Below are positions 55,739 through 64,000 of a DNA stretch of 64,000 nt, piece by piece. The position numbers and the translations under genes are program-made. Source of the DNA: Microdochium bolleyi (Eukaryota; Ascomycota; Sordariomycetes; Xylariales; Microdochiaceae); contig KQ964246.1 of NCBI GenBank assembly GCA_001566295.1, positions 1,302,001-1,366,000 of the forward strand. Direction: 5' to 3'. Numbering within the stretch: the first letter of the stretch is position 1; each line of letters begins with the position of its first letter. Below the pieces are notes generated by a model. The model was not told the origin of the DNA, searched no databases, and saw only the letters and a program-made list of their open reading frames with translations.

Positions 55739-58333
55739 ATGGCCCCTTCCGCTATCGACAGCCCGCTGCCGCCGCTGCCCAAGCGCGAGGAGAAGACATA
55801 CCCTCCAGCTCGCGTCTTCAACGTCAAGGAGACCAGGTTTGAGAAGCCCGTCGAGATACAAGCAGACGGCCGACAGCAAGCCCTTAGCAGGAACGGCAGT
55901 GCCGCCATCGTCATCGACAATGGCTCTTCAGCAGTCCGCGCGGGCTGGTCGTTTGAGTCCAAGCCCCGGATCAACATACCGCCCATAATGGCCAAGTACC
56001 GCGATCGCAAGCTGGGCAAGACATACTCATTCGCCGGCACGGACTGCTATGCCGATACCACGGCGCGCGGACACATTCGTAACGCCTTCGAAGCCGGCAG
56101 TGGTGTGGTCGCCAACTGGGACGTCATGGAGCACGTACTGGACTGGACGTTCCTCAAGCTCGGCATGAACGCTGCGGACGGTGCCATTGACACGCCAATC
56201 GTCATGACTGAGACGGTGGCCAACTTACCCTACTCCCGAAAGTGTAAGAACATCACATCAAGCACGCAAGTGAGGATCTGATCTGGCTGACCTCTGCTTT
56301 GTACAAACAGCTATGAACGAGATAATCTTCGAATGCTACGGCGCGCCATCACTAGCAACCGGCATCGACTCGTTATTCTCATACAAATACAACAAGGGCC
56401 AGACCGGCCTGGTAGTCTCATCGTCCTACAGCTCTACACATATCATCCCTGTGTACAATCACAAGGCCATGCTCGCCCAGGCCATAAGGCTCAACTGGGG
56501 TGGCTGGCACAGCTCAGAATACCTCCTCAAGCTCATAAGACTCAAATATCCCACCTTCCCAGGTAAACTCAACGTCTCGCAGGCGGAGAACATGCTCAAG
56601 GATCACTGCTACGTCTCCAAGGACTACGACAACGAGCTGCGTAGCTACCTCGACTGGACAGGCCTGGAAGAGCGCGACGTCGTGATTCAGTACCCATTCA
56701 CCGAGGAGGTTATCGTACAGAAGAGCGAGGAAGAATTGGCGCGGGTTGCGGAGCGTAAGAAGGAGAGTGGCCGCAGATTACAGGAACAGGCGGCCAAGAT
56801 GCGTCTCGAGAAGCTCATGCGCAAAGAGGAGGAGCTCGAGTACTACAAGGTGATCCAGGAGAAGCTGGTCGATGCCACGAAGAAGGAGACAAAACGACTC
56901 CTCGATGGAGAGGACATGAAGGACGAAGCACAGCTCGATCGGACGATAAGAGAACTCGAAAAATCTATCAAGAAGGCTCGGACAAAGGACGTGGGCGGCG
57001 AAGTCGAAGAGGAGCAGCAGGAGGCGCCAGACTATAGCCTGCTAGACGTCCCCGACGAGGAGCTTGACGAGGCTGGCATCAAGGCCAAACGGCACCAGCG
57101 CCTGATGAAGTCGAGTCACGAGGCAAGAGCGCGCGCCAAGGCGGAAAAAGAAGCTGAGAAAGCTCGCGCCGCAGAGGAGGAGAGACTCGACCAGGAGCGT
57201 CGTATCAATGACCTCGACAATTGGCTACAGGAGAGACGCGCGGCACGGAATGAAGTGCTGCAGCGCATGAAAGAGCGAGACCGCCTCAAAGCTGATCTTG
57301 GCAACCGCAAGTCCCTGGCCTCGCAAATCCGGATGAAGTCGATCGCGAACCTGGCATCGGACGGCCCGAGCAACAAGCGACGACGGCGCGGCGGCGACGA
57401 CGACACTTTCGGTGCCGACGATGATGACTGGGGTGTCTACAGACAGATTGCGGTTGGTGAGGGCGGCAGTGACGACGAGGAAGGCGAGGAGGACTTCATG
57501 GGTAACTTGAAGTCGCTCGAGGAGGATCTCCTCCGCTATGATCCGGGCTTCGGGCACGATGACACCTGGGAGGCCCAGAACGACTGGGACAAGAGCCTCG
57601 TGCACGCCTTCCTGCGCGGGCCCCGCCCCTTCGACGCGGGCAAGCAGTCCGAAATCCACCAGCTGCACCTCAACGTCGAGCGGATCCGGGTGCCTGAGAT
57701 CGTGTTCCAGCCGTCCATCGCAGGCGTCGACCAGGCCGGCCTCGTCGAGATCGCGAGCGACATTCTCAACCATCGCCTCGTCGGCATGCCAGGTATCAAC
57801 CGCGACGACTTCCTCCGCGACGTTTTCCTGACGGGAGGCAACACGCTGTTCCAGAACTTTGACGACCGCCTGCGGCAGGGCTTGACCATGGCCCTCCCCG
57901 CTGACTCGCCGCTGCAGGTCCGCCGTGCCGGCGACGCTCTACTTGACGCCTGGAGGGGTGCGGCGCAGTGGACGGGCAGCTCCGCCTACAAGGCGGCGAC
58001 CGTCACCAAGGCGGAGTGGCAGGAGAAGGGGCAGGACTACATTAAGGTACGTTATCTCTGCCGTTGGCCAATGCCACCGCTGCAGTGCCCCAGTGCGCGC
58101 TCAGCTTGCCTACAATTTCGGCTCCCCGGGTAACCGAGTGGTCTCGCGTCGGACTTAACATGCCACGAACCGTTCGGTCTCAGGGCCTTCCGGCGTAGCC
58201 GGAGGGTGCTGACCAACCCTCTTCGTTGACCTCCCGTCACCGAGCGCCCGATGTTATCTCGCAAAGCTGACTACTGACTCACTTCCCTTCCCCACAAATC
58301 TAGGAACACGACCTCGGGAACTCATACGCCTAA
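55739..58333 (+). CDS. ARP5: Arp5, actin-related subunit of INO80
   Basis: Exons 55739-56243, 56311-58046 and 58304-58333 encode 756 residues, matching yeast Arp5 (755). The actin fold begins with AAIVIDNGSSAVRAGW (phosphate loop 1) and includes DWTFLKLGM, VMTETVANLPYSRK-SMNEIIFECYGAPS, TGLVVSSSYSSTHIIPVYNHK and LNWGGWHSSEYLLKLIRLKYP. A large charged coiled-coil insert (about residues 320-560) is typical of Arp5, then FLTGGNTLFQNFDDRL closes the fold and the last exon gives EHDLGNSYA. With Ies6 it forms the Arp5 module of INO80. The intron-1 donor is GTAAGA, chosen because it alone restores the frame with the SMNEI acceptor. Confidence 0.96.
58134..58206 (+). other. tRNA-like fragment and hairpin in the last ARP5 intron
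   Basis: CCGAGTGGT (58134-58142) and GCGTCGGACTTAA (58146-58158) match, in order, the D-arm and anticodon 5' strand of class II (Leu/Ser) tRNAs, and CGTTCGGTCTC at 58171 is B-box-like. The anticodon stem does not pair and no acceptor stem is present. A separate 9-bp hairpin with a GTA loop follows at 58186-58206. At most it is a tRNA relic. Confidence 0.3.
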
Positions 58334-59333
58334 TCTCCGACACGCTTGAAGCCTTTTCTCTTCTTGCCCAGCTATCATACACATGAATTGGATCAGAGCG
58401 TCTTGATACGTCATGGCCGCGCGTGACAATGGCCGACTCAAGCGACCCCGGGCTCAGCAGTCCCAGTGAAGGTGGTGGTGGGATATAACCAATGCCGAGC
58501 GGCATTTCAATCAAAGCACTCATCAGGGATCTCGACGACGGCTCATTTTTGGCTGCCCATCATAGGATTGGGGTCATTATGTAACTATGCGCAGCTTCGA
58601 GTCGGGTCGGACTACCTATCTTGCTCGCCTGTCGGTCCTCATCGCAAGGAGAGCTGCATATCATGATTCTTGAAAGAGAAGCGTACATCACAACTTGGTG
58701 ATAATTATAAGTGAGGTCCGGCCCCCATACGTTGTTGTGTTCGCTTCGAAATACCGCTCCTTCAACAATGTGTACGACGGGGTCTTTATGAAAACATGAC
58801 ACCACAAGGCTAAAGCACGTGCCCTTGTCTTGACGAATCCATGAAGTCGTGTTCGTGTACCATGGGAATCAAAGAAGTCATAATTTCGCTACCTGCCGCC
58901 TCAGTGGGAACTTGCGCCATGCTGCCGGGCCTGGAGGCAGCTCATGGCCCTCGTGGCCTTGTGGTGTAGACCCAGGTCAAGACGAAGCCTTTCACCACGA
59001 AGGCTGAGGCTGTCAGGTTTCTGGACTGTATTAAGTGAGTCTCGATCCAGTGAAGCGACCCATTTGCAATGCGCTCCCGCAGAATACGAATGATATGCTA
59101 CGCACACGGAAACCAATTGCGCTTGACCTGTAAACATCGCTTGCCAGAACTCGATGCGGCTCGGTGGCATATCAATGACCACGGCAAAGCGCCCGGCCTA
59201 TAACAGAACGCCTAGTGAACGCAACACGGCTGTCCATCGAAAGTCATACATTAAAGAGCAACAGTCATCGCGTCGATGTCAGAACGTGATGCCGCAGAGC
59301 TCGTCCCTACTCTGAACCGTCACTGAACCCGGC
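58334..59333. other. convergent 3' region, ARP5 and the bZIP gene
   Basis: 1 kb, locally AT-rich (58640-58740), between two genes that end towards each other. No gene seen. Confidence 0.5.
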
Positions 59334-60349
59334 TCACGTGCGCAGTGATGGATGCATGGCAGCCTCCTGCGCTTGGCGGCTCACGACGTCGCCATTTTGC
59401 GCATCCTCGGCAGAGTCACCCTTGAACGAGGGCGGATCTGGGTAAATTGATTCCGAGTTTGGGTGATTGTCCGATTCCCTTGCACTCAACCCAGCAACAG
59501 CAGCCGCAACATCTGCCAAGGTGCCTCGGTTGGCAGCTGCAGTCACTGGGTCAACAGGACCACCGTTTGGAGGCGGCAGTGCTGGGTGAAGAGGCCGAGA
59601 GCCTGCAGCGGACGCGGGAGCTGTCGGGGGCGCAATATTGACGTTCGGGGGTGGCTGGGGCGGCTCAACCTGGACGTCGAGAAGCCGCGACTGCAGTTGT
59701 ATTACGTATTCGCGCAAGGCATAGTTGTCGTTCTGAATAGCCTTGTAGTTCTGCTCCATATCGGTGTAGTCGCGAACTTGCTGCTCAAGCTTCTTGATAT
59801 AGTGTTCTTTGCGTTGCCGGAAGGCTCGCTGCAGGCGCAAGTGAAGGTCAGTAAGATGAGGGTCGCGAAAGTCGAATGGGCTTCCACCACATTCCATGGC
59901 CCAAAGTACCATACATACCTGTGCGGCTCGGTTTTGTGCGGCGCGTTTTGATTGTGACAGCTCGCGCTTGGCTTTTCGGCCATCGTTCAGCGAGTCGCCA
60001 TTCTCGTCAGTAGGGCTCGTAGGCTCGCCAACTTCCTGGGACATCATGGGGGCCGGCGGCGCAGGTGGTGCTGGGTACTGGCTCTCGGCAGTAGGCGAGA
60101 CATCCTGCATCATTTCTGGAGCTGGAGGGCTGTACTGCACTGCGGGAGCAGCCGGAGCGTAGGTGGGGGACTCCGTGGCCATGTGGTAAGGCGCGTAACG
60201 GTAGGGTGGCGGTGGTGATGAGGGTGACGTGGGCTGCAGGAGCGATTTGATGTGCGCCGATGTCGATTGCGGCGATGGAGATGCAGAGGATCGCGACGGG
60301 CTAAGCAGGCTGGATACATGCAGGGGTTTCGACCTGACTTCTGTATAAG
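59334..60349 (-). CDS. bZIP transcription factor, Yap/KapC-like (5' end unresolved)
   Basis: Exon boundaries at 59919 and 59828 enclose a 90-nt intron; the last exon runs to 59334. The basic region RELSQSKRAAQNRAAQ-RAFRQRK is fungal Yap-type and is cut by the intron between AAQ and RAF. The zipper follows (YIKKLEQQVRDYTDMEQNYKAIQ) with NYALREYVIQLQSRLLD, which recalls the KapC group. The N-terminus has short repeated-looking motifs (SSLLSPSR, IKSLLQP) and Pro/Ala-rich sequence. No ATG precedes SSLLSPSR in frame; the sequence just upstream has acceptor-like CTCTACAG and TTATACAG, so the start codon is probably in an upstream exon I could not identify. The first in-frame ATG is at 60182. Yap-type factors act in stress and redox responses; the role here is unknown. 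Confidence 0.85.
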
Positions 60350-63300
60350 CTGTAGAGTCGTTCAAGTGAGGGTGTCAGTGGTCTCCCCCAGAATAATGAA
60401 TGTTTATTGCGCGTCTCGGCCCTGAGCAGGCCGCAGACAGGCTGCTTGTGGAAGGAGGAGGTAGTAGCAACTGCTTTCGTTCCGTGTAAAAGCCCAGACG
60501 TGCAGGAACGCGAAGGATGCTTTGTCAGAATGGGAATTGCGCGCGTGGGAGTTAAACATAGGCGGGAGGGATCAAGCTCATTGGAGCTGTCAGAAGTCGC
60601 AGGGGTGGGTGGGCATGCGGATGAGGTAAGGCACTCTTGCTGCACTGCAAGCAAGCAAGCCGGACGTAGGCAGGATTGATGAAAGCAGGTGTAGGTGCGA
60701 GAACAAAATACCAGATCTTACCACCAGAGCAGCCGCAGACAAGGTCTCGCACGCTTCGATGGAGCGGACGCGAAAAAGGGAGATGGAGGCAGCGTCAAGT
60801 GAAGACGAATGGCTGGCCTGCTTGCTGACTTAGACAAGCTCAAGGCGAGGTGGTGGTGGAGGAGGGAGCAGAGGAGAGGCAAGTGATTTGGTAAGCGAGA
60901 AGCGGCTGAGCCACGTAATAAGGGCAGCCCGGGCAGGCGCGCGACGGAGCGACTGCGGGTCGGTCGCACCTGCTGACGGAATGACAAGATGATTACATAT
61001 CCGCCGCGGCCGGGGCGCGTTTGGAAAGCGCTGCTCAACTCGAGCTTGTTTCCCCGCTGTATGCGCGGTGAGGGTGGCACTAGCTCCCCAGGTAGCGTGT
61101 GTGGGAGAAGCCTCGGCAGCTTCCACGCGCGGAAAGACGCCGAGCTGGGGATGTCAAGATGGGGTGCAGCTAGCGGCTTGATGTGGTTGGAGACATACCA
61201 CTGTAAAACCCCGGGCCCTGTTCGCATGAGTCAGCATCTGTGCTGGTCAATGTCCATTGCGGCTTGAGGTGATCCTGTCCAGAATGCGACGCAGCTCGGT
61301 AGGCTGCAACTGCGTACAATTGGGCTGTGGAGATGGCGGCGTCGCAGACCCGGCAATTGAGCGAGTCGTGAGTTGCCGGGCTGCAGCCAGGTGTCTGGGG
61401 TCCTTTTCGCTGGGGCCGTTTCATCACTGACCTGGGGGGGATGATAACTCGCAACGGCATACGCCATTGCAGTCGCGCTGCTCGTTTGCCAGGAACTCGG
61501 TGTACCCGCGGGCGGTCGTCCAGTCGCGTTTCCTTCCCTCCTTATATCTCCGTACCGGGGCTGCAGTAGTAGTAGTCCTCGAGGGCTGCTGAGCGATGTA
61601 GCTCAGGCGGGCAGGCCACAGGCACCAAATGTCGTGCTGACGATACGTTGGTGAAGGCTTCGTCGGTAGAGCGACAGTTGGAGTGAAGCGTGGAGGAAGG
61701 GCTCTTCAGATCAAGTCGTCGCAGTTGAAGATAGAGTAGTCGATACCGTGGTTTGTTGTCACCGTAATCAACGTTTTCGCGTGAATAATGACAAAGCCGA
61801 GTTGGAGAGGAAGGAGTGCATCTGAGGGCGAAGAAAAGGCTGGCGGGTGCCCAACTTGATAATGTATTTCAAGGCAGGCTCCCCGGCGTCCTGAGGAGGA
61901 ATATCAGATAGAAGAGACCTCTTGGCATACCAAACTGCAGCATTGTAGAAATTGCTACAGACACCCTCCCGTGGCCTCCATTGCACATGGTTTCTTGGGC
62001 TGCTGAGTAACCTCTTGCGTAAGTCAGCAGTAGCAAGGATACATTTACAGGATGGGCGACGCCGTGTCGAGCCAGTCTTGACGGGTCATGTCAACTCGAA
62101 GCATACGTGATACAGGGAGCATGGGCCACAATGGCATATGATGTCTTTGGTATTCTCACATCCCGCACGGCCACAGCGACCCTTCGGGTAGCATGATGTG
62201 GTCTCGTCGGCCGCGGACCTGCAACAATGGTCTCGCCCTTGGGAGAGATGTGCAAGTCATGTTCTGATAATGATCGGCCACGCAACGTTGTCGGCTTCCT
62301 CGTCAGGCAGCCGGGCATTTGAGGTCAACGTCCCGGGAGATGGGTCCCCTGCTTGGGACAAGCACAAGGCGGCACGAGACGAGACCAACAATGATGACCA
62401 ACAGGAGGAACTTGGAACTTCGACGGGCCCCACAATGCATGAAGGAGTGGCTCTAAGACAGTGGGTTGCATCACAACCTTCCGCTGATCCACCCCCGGGC
62501 TCCGCCGTGAAGAGCAACAGACACAGTCTTTCGCTGGAGCGGGATCACTTCGGGGTCTTTGCCGGGGTGCTGCACACACGGAGTAATTGCACCATCTTGG
62601 GTCGTGTACGCAGTATTGTATCGGGAGGAGACGCCCATCTCGAGCGAGCGGCTGCTGCTGGCGAGTGGCCGGCGTGGTGTGCCACAGGACTGATTGGGCG
62701 ACAGACACGACAACGGATCCGGGCCGCACTGGAGGGAGGAGCTCGTAACTGTTCTTCGAGCCGGACTGCTACCTGGAATAGGTAGAAGGGCCCCAGGCGT
62801 GGGTGTGTGGTGGCGCCCTCAGCTGTCACTGCGAATGGGAGGGTCCGTCGGCTTCGTAAGGTCGAAGTCAGCAGCTTGGTCCCCGGGCTGCGGCACAGGA
62901 AGGCTCTCAGCTCATCAGCACTAGCAGCTCAGGAGGAGGCAACTAACACTTTGCCCATGCAGCCATTGTCTGGATCGACAGAACAGAGCAAGATTAGGTT
63001 GCTGCACGGTACCTTTGAGCGTGCGCTGGCTGGGGTCACGTCTCAGCCTGAGCCAAGCGAGCCAGGCAGGTAGACCGGCCGTTGCGGTGCGTTGGAGAAG
63101 CTCGCTGATCGTCACGGTGAGTATTGAGAAGTGATATGATGTATCGCGTTTGGGAGGATTCACATGGACCTTGGAGCCGAGCCCGTGGGATTGAGATCCT
63201 GCTGTCATCAAGCAGATACTCGGGTCCCAAAAGTGCAGGACCACAAGCAGTGTCGAGACGTCTTGTCCAAACTCCATCACGACTGCCGTGAAGCAGCCAG

Positions 63301-64000
63301 GGGTGGTACCTTCCCTGTCCCTTCGCAGCCAATGGCGCCATCGCTCCGCCGGCAGAGTGTAATGGGCATGGGTACCCTAGGGTAGCTGAATAAGCCATCT
63401 GACGTTGCAGTCTCGGTTTGGGAGAATTGCCCGAAATGCTGCCAAACTCAACACCCAGACCGGGTCCGCCCAGCGAGACTCGATCTCTTCCTTTGCCCGG
63501 ATCACGAGGACTGCATCTTGAGGCAACCTTTCTCTTGCAGGGGGATCTACCCGTATCCCCACACATCAAGGTCGATGCCTCCAGCTGATACTGCGCAGAC
63601 GCCTCACGATTGCCCATGTCAGAAGTTGGTCAGGGACGTTGACACCTGTCAAGACCTGATCACGCCTTGATGAACAGCATTCCACCCTGATCGACTCAAT
63701 TTGAACCATGAAGGGGCGCCAAACTCTCAGTCGGCAGCTCCGCTTACTAAGTGGTGTGCAAGGATATCGAACCTCGTAAGCTCGGCAGACACAAACCCCT
63801 GGACTGGAATCCACCAACTTGCGTCGACCCGACCACTGTCGCAAGTCGCACCGCCGAAGACCGATCAGGTCGCCGGCAGATGCCTCGTCTGTGGGGTTAG
63901 ACCCCTGTTTCTTAGGTCATCAGGGACAGCAAGAAGCGGACCAGTATCGTATCCTCGACCAGCATACCAGACAAGGGGTTCAAGTTCGGACGACAGACGA
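60350..64000. other. 3.6-kb region with no supported gene
   Basis: It should contain the promoter, leader and missing first exon of the bZIP gene; a good GTAAGA donor on the minus strand at 60720 may end a noncoding 5' exon. Long frames such as 62198-62785 and 63036-63617 lack any domain or codon signal I can recognise. A further gene may begin beyond the right edge. Confidence 0.45.

Noticed and set aside
61595..61660. GATGTAGCTCAGGCGG, resembling a tRNA A box
   Set aside because: No matching B box or acceptor stem within the next 80 bases.
62198..62785. 195-residue frame near the right edge
   Set aside because: No recognisable motif, no splice partners and no codon pattern that sets it apart from the other chance frames in this region.
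63730..63845. tRNA-like pattern on the minus strand (GAGGTTCGATATCC B-box-like)
   Set aside because: The T loop has the wrong length and the acceptor and anticodon stems do not pair.
1..64000. CRISPR arrays, transposase or reverse-transcriptase genes, secondary-metabolite cluster, telomere repeats, 5S rRNA
   Set aside because: Looked for and not found; genes are housekeeping or regulatory and no TTAGGG arrays or spaced direct repeats occur.

Overview
The window is nuclear DNA from a filamentous ascomycete (Pezizomycotina). Evidence: short spliceosomal introns (about 50-110 nt, GT..AG, with CTAAC/CTGAC-like branch sites), GC-rich codons, and fungus-specific families (Zn2Cys6 regulators of the NirA and XlnR types, an AreB-type GATA factor, the DASH subunit Dad4). 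The XlnR orthologue mixes features of the Eurotiomycete and Sordariomycete forms, so a Dothideomycete is my best guess, not a firm call. Every gene model below was built by hand-splicing; the reading frame closes across all junctions except at the 5' end of the last gene (bZIP).

Layout. 1-13.3 kb: a NirA/NIT4-like zinc-cluster regulator and the xylanase/cellulase activator XlnR, separated by 6.5 kb of gene-free, structure-rich DNA. 14-23 kb: scavenger decapping enzyme DcpS, a GILT-family thiol reductase whose last codons overlap DcpS in antisense, an atypical hexokinase, the splicing factor Cef1/Cdc5, and a small COA2-like membrane protein. 24-32 kb: the GATA factor AreB with two probable start points, then ribosome-biogenesis and translation genes (KRR1, ENP1/bystin, HGH1). 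32-46 kb: a DUF427 protein, flavocytochrome b2 (L-lactate dehydrogenase), the 1996-residue Ski2-like helicase Slh1, the SNARE Ykt6, and a long disordered protein. 49-58 kb: profilin, the Golgi protein Got1, then Ies6, Dad4 and Arp5. 59-60 kb: a Yap/KapC-like bZIP factor, followed by 3.6 kb with no gene I can support.

How they relate. Four nutrient-related regulators (NirA-like, XlnR, atypical hexokinase, AreB) lie in the first 26 kb. KRR1, ENP1, HGH1 and SLH1 all serve ribosome assembly, eEF2 folding or stalled-ribosome clearance. IES6 and ARP5 encode the two partners of one INO80 subcomplex and are separated only by DAD4.

The most unusual features are small-scale: a start codon that is an exon by itself (DAD4), several 16-18 nt microexons, a stop-free 90-nt intron inside the bZIP DNA-binding region, a ten-site GATA cluster inside the AreB intron, and a strong hairpin upstream of xlnR. 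I see no transposon coding sequence, CRISPR array, intact tRNA or rRNA gene, or secondary-metabolite cluster.
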